A stretch of DNA of 64,000 nt. It comes from Paenibacillus cremeus. GTDB lineage: Bacteria > Bacillota > Bacilli > Paenibacillales > NBRC-103111. Shown here piece by piece: positions 26,841 through 34,972 of this stretch. The stretch is taken from assembly GCF_007786445.1 (NCBI RefSeq), contig NZ_VNJI01000036.1:16422-80421 (forward strand). Reading direction: 5' to 3'. Made by a program: the position numbers and the translations under genes. Below the pieces are notes generated by a model, which was not told the DNA's origin, did no database searches, and worked only from the letters and a program-made list of their open reading frames with translations. Each line of letters starts with the position of its first letter. Position 1 is the first letter of the stretch.

Positions 26841-26887
26841 TTTGCCGATGGTCGTTACCTCCTATAATCGAAATGAAAGCGCTACAA
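26841..26887 (+). promoter_or_regulatory. putative promoter with cre-like site
   Basis: TTTGCC/TTGCCG around 26841-26847 and a perfect TATAAT at 26863-26868 are spaced 15-16 bases. TGAAAGCGCTACAA follows at 26874-26887 and matches the cre consensus at 12 of 14 positions, near the expected start of transcription. A second 12-of-14 match lies inside the start of the coding region near 26938. Regulation by CcpA is inferred. Confidence 0.5.
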
Positions 26888-26928
26888 TGAATAACGTAGC
26901 ACACAAACGAAATCAGGGGGATGGACTG

Positions 26929-28275
26929 ATGATAAGAAGAGCGCTTACATGGACGTTAACATCGACGCTTGGCCTTAGTTTAGTTCTCGCAGGCTGCACC
27001 AGCACTAGCAACACCAACGGAAGCCAACCGGCGGCGAAGGAAACTCCGAAGGACAATAGCACGACCGCCAATAAGGTCACAATCAAAATGATGCATCTGT
27101 GGCCGGCTGGGAGCTCGGCAACGCAAAACAAGATTGTAAACGATATCATCAATGAGTACCGAGCGGCAAACCCAAATGTTACGATCGAACAAGAAGTACT
27201 TGAAAATGAGCAATACAAAAACAAAATGAAAGTGCTTGCGACTTCCAATGCTCTACCTGACGTTGGCTTCACATGGGCGGCAGGCTACATGGACCCGTAT
27301 GTCAAAGGCGACATGTTTGCTCCGCTGGACGATTTGCTGCAAGGCGATCTGAAAGACAAATTTGTAAAAGGTACAACGGACGCTTACGCTTTTGGCGGCA
27401 AAACGTATGGTCTTCCTGTAGAGCTTAACATCGTGCCGGTTTACTATAATAAAGCCATCTTTGCCAAATATAATCTGACACCGCCCAAAACGTACGACGA
27501 GTTTAAAAATATTGTGAAAACGCTTAGCTCTAATGGTGTACAACCCATCGCACTCGGAAACAAAGACCGCTGGACAGGATCGCTGTGGTACATGTATTTG
27601 GCAGATCGTATCGCTGGTTCGGATACATTGAAAAATGCGATTAACCGCTCAGGTACTTTCAACGATCCAGGCCTGACTCGCGCTGCTTCTGAAATTCAGC
27701 AATTGGTTGACATGAACGCATTCAATAAAGGGTTCAACGGACTTTCCAACGACGAAGGCAAGGCAGAGTTCATGAACAGCAAAGCCGCTATGTACATGAT
27801 GGGCACATGGGAGCTTCCGAACTACACAACGAATAAAGATGTGAAACAAGAGTTCAAAGACCAAATCGGTTTCTTCAAATTCCCGACTGTCGGCGATGGA
27901 AAAGGGAACATAGACAGCTGGGTTGGCGGACCGGGCGTGGGCTTGTTCGTAGCGAACAACTCCAAAGTGAAAGATGAGGCCAAAAAATTCGTCAATTTCT
28001 TCGTTCAAAAATGGGGCGAGCACGCGATTTCCGAAGCAGGCGTCATCCCGGCGACGAAAGTAGACACTTCCAAAGTGAAGCTGCCGCAAATGTATATTGA
28101 CCTACTTAATGAATTAAATAAAGCAAGCAACATCACACTGTTTGCTGACGTACAAATGAAGCCTGCTTCCGCAGAAGTGCATTTGAACATGATTCAAGCG
28201 CTGTACGGTAAAGCCGTGACGCCGGAAGATTTCGCAAAGAAGCATGAGGATGCTTTGGCGAAAGAGGCCAAGTAA
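26929..28275 (+). CDS. CUT1-type sugar ABC transporter, substrate-binding lipoprotein
   Basis: A 448-residue lipoprotein from ATG 26929, preceded by CAGGGGG; the longer frame upstream lacks a signal and is rejected. Signal helix and lipobox VLAGC are followed by a Ser/Thr/Asn linker. Mature sequence has the family-1 solute-binding fold, with VPVYYNKAIFAKYNLTPPKT and KAAMYMMGTWELPNY. It belongs with the two permeases that follow and is probably regulated by the YesM/YesN pair upstream. The ligand is unknown; lyase-derived oligosaccharides are a reasonable guess given the surroundings, no more. Confidence 0.92.
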   Translation: MIRRALTWTLTSTLGLSLVLAGCTSTSNTNGSQPAAKETPKDNSTTANKVTIKMMHLWPAGSSATQNKIVNDIINEYRAANPNVTIEQEVLENEQYKNKMKVLATSNALPDVGFTWAAGYMDPYVKGDMFAPLDDLLQGDLKDKFVKGTTDAYAFGGKTYGLPVELNIVPVYYNKAIFAKYNLTPPKTYDEFKNIVKTLSSNGVQPIALGNKDRWTGSLWYMYLADRIAGSDTLKNAINRSGTFNDPGLTRAASEIQQLVDMNAFNKGFNGLSNDEGKAEFMNSKAAMYMMGTWELPNYTTNKDVKQEFKDQIGFFKFPTVGDGKGNIDSWVGGPGVGLFVANNSKVKDEAKKFVNFFVQKWGEHAISEAGVIPATKVDTSKVKLPQMYIDLLNELNKASNITLFADVQMKPASAEVHLNMIQALYGKAVTPEDFAKKHEDALAKEAK

Positions 28276-28298
28276 CCGAGGTCATCAAAAGATTAGCC

Positions 28299-28335
28299 GG
28301 AAGGGCATATCGCTCTACTGTGATATGTCCTTTCC
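28299..28335 (+). terminator. stem-loop between binding-protein and permease genes
   Basis: GGAAGGGCATATC and GATATGTCCTTTCC form a stem of about 13 base pairs with one bulge; only a weak T-rich tail follows. It is probably an attenuating or stabilising hairpin giving more lipoprotein than permease. Confidence 0.6.
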
Positions 28336-28366
28336 CACTATTTTGTAAGAAAGGGGAGTGCCTGGT

Positions 28367-29248
28367 GTGGATAAAGTCATGTCCAACAAATCCATAATTG
28401 CATTATACGTCATTCCCTCATTACTTCTGATTATAGCGCTGATCTATATGCCTATCGTATTGACAGGCTATTACGGATTAATGAAATGGAACGGCGTAGG
28501 CAAGATGAGTTTTATCGGTTTGCAAAATTATACAGAGCTGCTTCATGACGAAATGTTCTGGAACAGCGCGAAGCATTCCTTTCTACTTGCCGTTTTCTCG
28601 ACGCTTAGTCTCATCGTTTATCTTCTCGTCGCGCTCGTCCTTTCTGCGCAAATTCGCGGCGCAAACACGTTTCGAAAAGTATACTTAATTCCGATGCTGC
28701 TGTCTTCTGTGGCCATTGCCCAACTATGGTTGAAAATATTTCACCCGACAAACGGCATATTGAATCATATGCTGATGTCATTGGGAATTGAAAATACACC
28801 TGAATGGCTTTCGAACCCTTCCATTGTTTTATATGCGATTTTCATCCCGATTTTATGGCAGTATGCAGGATTCTATATTTTGATCTATTATGCAGCTTTG
28901 AAAAACGTTCCTTCTTCACTGCTTGAAGCTGCCCGCATAGATGGTGCTAGTCCATGGCGCATCGCGATATCGATACGAGTTCCGCTAATTGCCGAAGTCA
29001 TGAAAGTAACGGTCGTTCTCGCCGTTGTAGGTTCGCTCAAATATTTTGACTTGATTTACGTGATGACGGGCGGAGGTCCAAACGGTTCCAGTGAAGTAAT
29101 GGCTTCCTATATGTATATCAAGGCGTTCAAAGAATACGATTTTGGCTATGCCAGCGCAATCGGCTTCTTCCTGCTTGTCATTTGCCTATTTATGACCTGG
29201 TTGATCCGTAAAGCAACGACTACCAAAGACAATATCCAATACTCGTAA
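28367..29248 (+). CDS. sugar ABC transporter permease, MalF type
   Basis: A 293-residue membrane protein. I prefer GTG 28367, since AAGGGGAG ends about 9 bases before it; a GTG at 28358 overlaps that ribosome site. Six hydrophobic segments and the EAA loop LEAARIDGASPWRIAISIRV are visible, then MTGGGPNGSSEVM typical for MalF-type subunits. It forms the channel with the downstream permease. There is no ATPase in the cassette. Confidence 0.9.
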   Translation: MDKVMSNKSIIALYVIPSLLLIIALIYMPIVLTGYYGLMKWNGVGKMSFIGLQNYTELLHDEMFWNSAKHSFLLAVFSTLSLIVYLLVALVLSAQIRGANTFRKVYLIPMLLSSVAIAQLWLKIFHPTNGILNHMLMSLGIENTPEWLSNPSIVLYAIFIPILWQYAGFYILIYYAALKNVPSSLLEAARIDGASPWRIAISIRVPLIAEVMKVTVVLAVVGSLKYFDLIYVMTGGGPNGSSEVMASYMYIKAFKEYDFGYASAIGFFLLVICLFMTWLIRKATTTKDNIQYS

Positions 29249-29264
29249 CGCGAGGGAGACCCCG

Positions 29265-30149
29265 ATGAATATCGAAACGATAGAACGGCAGGCGCAGGCT
29301 AAAGCAGCGGTGCAAAGCAAGCTTCCCATACAAATCGGATACGGCGTTCTGTATATCCTGTTGACGGTTGTTGCTATATTTCAAATATTTCCGCTCCTTT
29401 GGCTGCTGCTGTTTTCTTTGAAAAACAACGAAGAAATATTTAATCTAACTCCTTTTGCACTTCCAGGACGGTTGCACTGGGAGAACTATGAGAAAGTATG
29501 GACGCAGGGCCATATTAGCGCTTACTTTTTCAATAGTGTGTGGATGACGGTAACTTCGGTTGCCGTGACAGCATTGTTCGCGAGCTTCGTAACGTTCGCG
29601 GTAACGCGAATGAAGTGGAAGCTTCAGTCGTTCGTGCTGGGGCTATTTATGGTGGGACTCATGATTCCGGTGCATTCAACGCTTATCCCGCTGTTCAGCT
29701 TATTTACAAAAACCCATCTGACGGATCATCCGCTGTCTCTGATTTTATCTTATATCGCGTTTAACTTGCCCATAACGATCATGATCATGCTCGGTTTTTA
29801 TTACACGCTACCGCGGGAAGTGGAAGAAGCGGCGATCATGGACGGATGCTCCGTGAATCGTCTATTTTTCAGCATTACACTGCCAATGACGGCCTCGGTC
29901 ATATCGACCGCCGTGATCATCAATATGATCTACAATTGGAACGAGTTTATTTTCGTCAATACGTTTATTAGTTCGGATAAATACAAAACGCTGACGGTTG
30001 GTATCCAAAACTTTATCGGCCAATATACGACGGATTGGGGCGCGATCGGCGCAACGCTGATGATCAGCATTTTGCCAATTCTGCTGGCCTTCGTATTGCT
30101 TAGCAACCGGATAGTAGAAGGGATTGCTGCAGGATCTGTCAAAGGATAA
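29265..30149 (+). CDS. sugar ABC transporter permease, MalG type
   Basis: A 294-residue permease starting at ATG 29265 with GAGGGAG upstream, 16 bases behind the previous stop. It has six hydrophobic segments and the EAA loop VEEAAIMDGCSVNRLFFSIT; the end GIAAGSVKG is typical for the subfamily. It is the last intact gene of this operon; what follows is a decayed metallo-hydrolase gene that may once have been part of it. Confidence 0.91.
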   Translation: MNIETIERQAQAKAAVQSKLPIQIGYGVLYILLTVVAIFQIFPLLWLLLFSLKNNEEIFNLTPFALPGRLHWENYEKVWTQGHISAYFFNSVWMTVTSVAVTALFASFVTFAVTRMKWKLQSFVLGLFMVGLMIPVHSTLIPLFSLFTKTHLTDHPLSLILSYIAFNLPITIMIMLGFYYTLPREVEEAAIMDGCSVNRLFFSITLPMTASVISTAVIINMIYNWNEFIFVNTFISSDKYKTLTVGIQNFIGQYTTDWGAIGATLMISILPILLAFVLLSNRIVEGIAAGSVKG

Positions 30150-30233
30150 AACGAAAGAACTGAGAACGGGGTCAGGGAAGTATTACTTGTCCTATTTAGC
30201 GGGTACCACCCATAATAAAGGAACCATCCTAAC

Positions 30234-30773
30234 GCCGACCCGACTGCTACATTTATGGCACCAGGCTTTTGCAGAGATCATATGATCCGTCTTGGCGTGA
30301 ACCCGGAGCAGCTGCTGGATGCGCGAACAGATGAATGGAGGGCAATGCCTGACATTCGAATAAAACCGATTCCGGCCGCCCACGAGCTGTTGGATTATGA
30401 TCCGGCACGGAGACACCGGTTTATCGGATACTTGTTGGAACTGAACGGAGTTAAGTTGTACCATGCCTGAGATACAACAGTCTATCCGGGATTAATCGAG
30501 TCTCCGAAGGCCGAAGCGATCGAGGTCGGGATGCTGCCGATCAACGGCAGGGATGCATTCCGGACGGACCAAGGAATTATCGCAATATGGATTACAGGGA
30601 AGCGGTGGAGTTGGCCGTCAGTACCGGAATGAATACGGTCATACCGATGCATTATGACATGTTCAAAGGAAACGGGTTAAATCCGGGATATTTTTCTAGA
30701 TCATCTTTACGCCACATATCCGGAGCAGAAAAGCCATATTTTGGACCGATTCGAACGTTTTATCTATGTTTCC
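30234..30773 (+). pseudogene. MBL-fold metallo-hydrolase (UlaG-like), broken
   Basis: The reading ATFMAPGFCRDHMIRLGV leads to RFIGYLLELNGVKLYHA, then a TGA at 30468 stands exactly where the HAGDT metal motif should read Gly, followed by DTTVYPGLIESPKAEAIEVG. A one-base loss near 30583 shifts into MDYREAVELAVSTGMNTVIP with MHYDMF, and another shift gives LDHLYATYPEQKSHILDRFE. The N-terminal third with HxHxDH is missing. Family members include L-ascorbate-6-phosphate lactonases. At least one nonsense and two frameshift lesions show that it is dead. Confidence 0.8.
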
Positions 30774-30840
30774 CCGACCAATTGGAAATCCGGACAGCAA
30801 TTTCAAGTCTTGGAGCCAGCGGAATTTGAGGTTTTTCTTA
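30774..30840 (+). pseudogene. fragment related to the 66-residue small protein at 23673
   Basis: The bases CCGACCAATTGGAAAT onward match 23707-23775 closely, and the encoded FQVLEPAEFEVFL aligns with FQALKPAEFEVFL of the intact small gene. It is joined in frame to the end of the metallo-hydrolase remnant and stops at the edge of repeat copy B, so it is a chimeric junction. Confidence 0.55.
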
Positions 30841-30850
30841 ACAACATTAT

Positions 30851-31000
30851 TGTCGGGTGACAAGAATTTTATCTCATTAAATGCCGCGAAAATCGTGGCT
30901 TTTTTATTTTATGGGATAAAGTTTTTGTCAAAACGACCGCGCTGATTTGTTTTGTTTTTCGGTGAGCGCATTAATGTATAGAAGTTCTTGTCGTCCGACA
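30851..31000. mobile_element. TGTCGGG-family element, copy B (150 bp, with inverted ends)
   Basis: The left end reads TGTCGGGTGACAAGAATTTT, and the right end, read on the minus strand from 31000, reads TGTCGGACGACAAGAACTTC; similarity continues for about 35 bases on both sides including the CATTAA-TGC stretch. Inside are a GCCGCG-AAAAT-CGTGGC hairpin with TTTTTT and an inverted site GGATAAAGTTTTTGTCA. No gene is inside. No 5-base duplication is visible at the flanks (ATTAT and TTTGT). It looks like a non-autonomous element with TGT...ACA ends. Confidence 0.65.
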
Positions 31001-31031
31001 TTTGTGTTGCAGTAGTAACGGCTTTTCTTTT

Positions 31032-31083
31032 TTATGTAGGAACTTTCATGTCGTTGCTTAGCGACATAAGAGCTCCTACATAA
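31032..31083. repeat. 52-bp near-perfect palindrome
   Basis: TTATGTAGGAACT at 31032-31044 is mirrored by AGCTCCTACATAA at 31071-31083 with one mismatch, and an inner ATGTCG/CGACAT pair encloses an 8-base loop. It would form a long hairpin in RNA or a cruciform in DNA. There is no associated gene. Confidence 0.6.
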
Positions 31084-31135
31084 TGCTCAAACGAAGCAAA
31101 TGTCAGGACATAATAGGGGGAGTGACTTTTAGCAC

Positions 31136-31330
31136 CTATACTGATAACCCTCCCCCCGTGTTGAGGCCATAAATTCGATTCGTTCGCTCATTAAAGCCGA
31201 TGTTGTTCGGACCGGCGAAGTCCGATTGTTCACCTTCACCTACGGGGATTGTCGCAATCACTTTATTCGTTGTGCCGTTGATGACACGGAGCTTTAAGCT
31301 AAATGCGGTAGTTAAGTCGACCTCGATCAT
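31136..31330 (-). pseudogene. YncE-like beta-propeller repeat fragment
   Basis: The minus strand encodes about 64 residues with VINGTTNKVIATIPVGEG and FNERTNRIYGLN, the signature of YVTN/YncE surface beta-propeller repeats (one to one-and-a-half blades). Complete proteins have seven or more blades and a signal peptide. Neither is present here, so this is a remnant. Confidence 0.65.
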
Positions 31331-31457
31331 ACATTTTAGCGGCCTAAGTGACCCATTTAATGTCTGGCAATCATTCTTATAAAAATGTGGAATAAATAAC
31401 CTTTATCAAATATAATGTAACCATGGTTACACTTTACTGGTGTGGGGGGGATAACTC

Positions 31458-32657
31458 TTGAGTGAACCGAAGATTCGGGTAGATGCGCAGATTCAAGCCA
31501 AAGAAGCAGTATATTCACTTTGGCAAATTATTTTGTATTTTCTTAAGTTAGGTGCAATTGGCTTTGGCGGACCTGTTGCTTTGACTGGTTATATGTATCG
31601 AGACCTTGTGGAGAAGAAGGCGTGGATTAGTGAATCCGATTATAAAGATGGCTTAGCATTAGCACAGCTTGCACCAGGTCCATTAGCGGCACAATTGGCA
31701 ATATATTTGGGTTATGTTCAATATCGTGTTCTTGGAGCGACTCTGGCTGGTTTTGCCTTTGTTATTCCGTCTTTTTTGATGGTTATTATCTTGGGGTGGG
31801 CATATGTTGCATTCGGAGGCTTGGCATGGATGCAGGCTGTATTCTATGCAGTTGGAGCAAGTGTTATTGGTATCATAGCGTTTAGCGCTTTTAAATTGAC
31901 AACGAAAACTATAGGTAAGGATCGGCTCCTTTGGGCTATCTTCCTCGTTGCTGGATTAGTTACCGTTATCACCGAATCCGAAAATGTGTTATTGTTTCTT
32001 GGAGCGGGTATTCTTTATTGGTTGGTCAAGGCACCGCCCAAAAGCTTTTGGAAAAAGACAAACTTAAATAGTATTGCTGTGCTTCCATTGGTCTCGGCGT
32101 TTGGAATAATGAGTACGACAGAGTCCAGTACATTATGGAGAATATTTACGTTTTTCGCGAAGGCGGGAACGTTTGTCTTTGGTAGTGGGTTAGCAATCGT
32201 TCCTTTTCTATATAGTGGCGTTGTAAAGGAATATGGTTGGTTAAATGCACAGCAATTTGTTGATGCCGTTGCTGTTGCCATGATTACCCCAGGTCCAGTC
32301 GTTATCACCACAGGATTTATCGGTTACTTGGTTGACGGGTTTACAGGAGCTAGTGTCGCAGCTTTGGCTACATTTTTCCCATGCTACTTGTTAACGGTTA
32401 TTCCTGCGCCATTTTTTAAGAAGTATGGAAAGCTACCTGGTATCAATGCCTTTGTAAATGGTGTAACCGCAGCTGCCACAGGAGCAATTAGTGGCGCTGT
32501 TATCGTGCTGGGTCAACGTTCGATTATTGATATTCCAACAGCGTTATTCGCGATTATTACATTGGCTTTGCTGTGGAAGAGTAAGAAGGTTTCGGAACCG
32601 CTCATTATTCTGGTAGCCGCTGTGGTCGGCATACTTGTTTATCCGTTAATGCATTAG
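31458..32657 (+). CDS. chrA: chromate transporter, CHR family (ChrA)
   Basis: A 399-residue membrane protein starting at TTG 31458 behind GGGGGG. It contains two homologous CHR halves, each starting near FxKLGxxxFGGP (FLKLGAIGFGGPVALTGYM near residue 29; FFAKAGTFVFGSGLAIVPFL near residue 235) with PGP motifs (LAPGPLAAQLAIYLGY and ITPGPVVITTGFIGYL). CHR proteins are chromate/sulfate antiporters that export chromate. Full-length two-domain form. A truncated ChrB-like frame follows, as in chrBA loci. Confidence 0.9.
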   Translation: MSEPKIRVDAQIQAKEAVYSLWQIILYFLKLGAIGFGGPVALTGYMYRDLVEKKAWISESDYKDGLALAQLAPGPLAAQLAIYLGYVQYRVLGATLAGFAFVIPSFLMVIILGWAYVAFGGLAWMQAVFYAVGASVIGIIAFSAFKLTTKTIGKDRLLWAIFLVAGLVTVITESENVLLFLGAGILYWLVKAPPKSFWKKTNLNSIAVLPLVSAFGIMSTTESSTLWRIFTFFAKAGTFVFGSGLAIVPFLYSGVVKEYGWLNAQQFVDAVAVAMITPGPVVITTGFIGYLVDGFTGASVAALATFFPCYLLTVIPAPFFKKYGKLPGINAFVNGVTAAATGAISGAVIVLGQRSIIDIPTALFAIITLALLWKSKKVSEPLIILVAAVVGILVYPLMH

Positions 32658-32673
32658 ACTCAGGTGGTGGTTT

Positions 32674-32793
32674 CATGCAATCTTGGCTGCATCTCCTTTA
32701 TAAAATTTCTCGAAATCCAACTGCGCGGCGGGTGTATATTTGGCGTAAGTTCGGAACTTGGTCATCGTGTAAAAGAAGCGATCATTGAGGCAA
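32674..32793 (+). pseudogene. ChrB-like N-terminal remnant
   Basis: Behind AGGTGGTGG an ATG opens MQSWLHLLYKISRNPTARRV followed by YIWRK, the start of ChrB-type chromate-resistance proteins, but similarity ends after about 25 residues and the frame stops near 32793. In another frame, downstream sequence up to 32975 reads GHRVKEAIIEARGGFQ and DWYIGGEEAYQDTGGG, from an unrelated or unrecognised protein. This suggests a deletion joined two gene pieces. Confidence 0.6.
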
Positions 32794-32980
32794 GAGGAGG
32801 CTTCCAGAAGTCAATTGGGTTACCACTGTATTCACTGAAGCCCTTCAATATAACTCATTTCGATTGGTACATTGGTGGAGAAGAAGCATATCAGGACACT
32901 GGGGGAGGCAATTTTGAACCCTTGTTCCAAGGTGAGATATATGGAATGAAGGGGCAAGCCTCAGCGACATTCTGAAATTA

Positions 32981-33117
32981 AGCAAGAACTTGATCTCATT
33001 AATTGCCGCATAAAATGCGGCTTTTTTGTTTTATGGGATCAAGTTCTTGTCAAATTTCAATGAAAAGAACTTGATCCCATTCCCGATTTTGACAAGAACA
33101 TTTTCTCATTCCCGACA
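32981..33117 (+). mobile_element. TGTCGGG-family element, copy C (137 bp)
   Basis: Order seen: direct site AGCAAGAACTTGATCTCATT, GCCGCA-TAAAA-TGCGGC hairpin with TTTTTT, inverted site ATGGGATCAAGTTCTTGTCA (33033-33052), direct site TGAAAAGAACTTGATCCCAT, the linker CCCGATTT, direct site GACAAGAACATTTTCTCATT and the end CCCGACA at 33111-33117. The left TGTCGGG tip is lost. It combines a left end with a three-site right end. Confidence 0.75.
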
Positions 33118-33271
33118 ATACCTATCAAAGGTATACTGAAGATACGTCAGCGATCGTCGGAGGGAGGGTATAGTAATTCCTCTTTGTCAGCAGGTTTTTA
33201 ATGGTTGAGGGGTATCTAGGGCTTGTTGCTAAAATGGCAATAGCATCAATGACGGGATAGAGGGTGCAGGT

Positions 33272-33496
33272 GTGGGAGGACTTTTTATATGTGGTTTAAA
33301 AGGAGCTATTTGCCAAATTATTGATCGGTATGCTCATCTCGGCCGTCATTCCTTTAACCTTGTCGATTATTATTTTCGTATAAAACCACCTCGCGTTCGG
33401 CTAGAGCGGCAGGTGATCGAGCTCAATCAGAATACCCTGAATGGCACAATGAAAGAATTAATCGCGTCCGGGAATGTTCTGACCGACTTTGGTTAA
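33272..33496 (+). CDS. small hypothetical protein, 74 residues, doubtful
   Basis: An open frame with no recognisable motif (ends MKELIASGNVLTDFG) lies between repeat copy C and the alpha/beta hydrolase. GTGCAGG is upstream, but the start is not convincing. It may be a gene remnant; otherwise I see nothing in 33118-33536. Confidence 0.25.
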   Translation: MGGLFICGLKGAICQIIDRYAHLGRHSFNLVDYYFRIKPPRVRLERQVIELNQNTLNGTMKELIASGNVLTDFG

Positions 33497-33536
33497 ACTA
33501 AGGTAGTTAAAGATCCATTTGCCGGAGGTAAAAAAC

Positions 33537-34418
33537 ATGTTGCTCGCGCAAATAAATGGCTGCACGATTCACTATGATGTTGCGGGGAAAGGGACACCGA
33601 TCATTTTTGTTCATCCGCCGTTATTAACTAGCGAAAACTTTTATTATCAAAAAAAACAGCTCTCAGACCGATTCCAAACCATAACATTTGATATCCGTGG
33701 TCACGGATTGAGTTCGCCTTCTAAAGAGCCATTAACTTATCAACGGATCGTTCAAGATATGGTTTTGATTCTTGAAGAATTACATATTAAAGAGGCCCAT
33801 GTTTGTGGCTACTCCGCGGGCGGAACAATTGCACTTGAAGCGCTGCTTGCTTTTCCTGAACGCTTCGTTAGCGGTATCATTGTAAGCGGAATGTCGGAAA
33901 TGACAGATTGGCTAAACCGTACGAGAGTAATGGTTGCTATGATGTTTTCAAGTCTAAATCTGAAATCAATCCTTTCTGCCTCTGTTTCCGGGACTAACGG
34001 AGATAATATGGTAACTCGCCACAAGTTGCATATTGCAGCTGTAAAGGGCGATATAAAGAATATATATCAGTATTATGCTTGCTGCTTGAAATACAGCTGT
34101 ACAAAGAGGCTCAAAGAAATTAAAGCACCGGTGCTTATCCTTTACGGTGAAAAGGACACCCGCCCTTTCCATAATTATGCGGAAATTCTTCATGCTAATT
34201 TGATACACAGTACACTCCATAAAATTGAAGGAACAGGGCACCAAATCCCGACAAAAGCGTCGCTTGTTATGAACGAACTACTGCGACTTTGGGTTGAAAG
34301 CATAGAAAATATAGACAATGAGTGGCAGAATGAGCATAATAAAAGGTCGGTTCCAGAAAATGTTGAGGAACAATTCGTATACGATACCAATGATCTGTAC
34401 GAAAGGAAAGAAGAATGA
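33537..34418 (+). CDS. alpha/beta hydrolase
   Basis: A 293-residue soluble enzyme with the alpha/beta-hydrolase fold. I chose ATG 33537, preceded by CGGAGGT at 33523-33529. The oxyanion region IIFVHPP, the nucleophile elbow GYSAGG, the acid strand VLILYGEKDTRP and the His in EGTGHQIP give a complete catalytic triad. A charged tail of about 40 residues (from NIDNEWQNEH) extends beyond the usual domain. The substrate is unknown. Its stop codon overlaps the start of a 29-residue frame. Confidence 0.88.
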   Translation: MLLAQINGCTIHYDVAGKGTPIIFVHPPLLTSENFYYQKKQLSDRFQTITFDIRGHGLSSPSKEPLTYQRIVQDMVLILEELHIKEAHVCGYSAGGTIALEALLAFPERFVSGIIVSGMSEMTDWLNRTRVMVAMMFSSLNLKSILSASVSGTNGDNMVTRHKLHIAAVKGDIKNIYQYYACCLKYSCTKRLKEIKAPVLILYGEKDTRPFHNYAEILHANLIHSTLHKIEGTGHQIPTKASLVMNELLRLWVESIENIDNEWQNEHNKRSVPENVEEQFVYDTNDLYERKEE

Positions 34419-34504
34419 TAAGGCTGGAAAAACTGCTTTCCGAACTAATGCAATTTACAGCCGAGCTTGAAAAAAGTTGTGGCTGCAGCAGTGTACGTAG
34501 TTAA
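34415..34504 (+). CDS. possible small protein, 29 residues, coupled to the hydrolase
   Basis: ATGA overlap at 34415-34418 starts MIRLEKLLSELMQFTAELEK and continues to a Cys-rich end with SCGCSS. The ATGA arrangement and AAAGGAAAG just upstream would allow translational coupling. It is short and unrecognised, so coding status is open. Confidence 0.35.
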   Translation: MIRLEKLLSELMQFTAELEKSCGCSSVRS

Positions 34505-34528
34505 AGCGAGCCGCAAACAAGCAACAAC

Positions 34529-34640
34529 TGTAGGACGACAAGAACATTTGTGCATTAGTAGCCGCGCTCTGCGCGTTTTTTTTATTTATGGATAAATGTT
34601 TTTGGCTTTTTCTGGGACAAGAACTTATATCCTTAGCCGC
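34529..34640. repeat. TGTCGGG-family repeat, diverged copy
   Basis: TGTAGGACGACAAGAACATT at 34529-34548 resembles the right end of copy B, followed by CATTAGTAGC, a CGCGC-TCT-GCGCG hairpin and TTTTTTTT (functional-looking terminator for the hydrolase), then GGATAAATGTTTTTG as an inverted site and GGGACAAGAACTTATATCC as a direct site. The arrangement is that of the other copies, but more diverged. Confidence 0.5.
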
Positions 34641-34655
34641 GGCCAGTCTAAGTAG

Positions 34656-34757
34656 GGCATATGTAATAAAATGAAGGTGCCCGTGTCGTTAAGAAACGGG
34701 AGGATACCCTCTGCTGAACAGGTTATTGCAGAGTGCGGTACGAGCCTTTTTTTGGAT
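34656..34757 (+). terminator. three-hairpin leader-like structure ending in a terminator
   Basis: GGGCA/TGCCC, CCCGT/ACGGG and CCTCTGC/GCAGAG stems follow each other, and the last is followed by CTTTTTTT near 34747-34754. The first two stems share the GCCCGT segment and may compete. It resembles a small regulatory RNA or attenuator, but no plus-strand gene follows, and I cannot match it to a known RNA family. Confidence 0.35.
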
Positions 34758-34972
34758 TTAAAGTACGGTTAACGTCAAAATAGAAATTCATACCCCTCCA
34801 GAACATATTCAGCAATCTTACGAGGGTTATCTATACGATAAGCACGATTGTTGAATAGCGGAACCACGTTCCTCATTGAGCCACTCACCGCGCATAAACC
34901 CGTGTACGCTTATAGAAAAAGCAGCGGCAGTCCGGGCCATAGCCCTGGATTGCCGCTGCTTTTTGATTACTA

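Noticed and set aside
32664..32975. 103-residue open frame behind chrA
   Set aside because: It starts in a different frame from the ChrB-like ATG and appears to be a join of two gene remnants, so it is not called as a gene.
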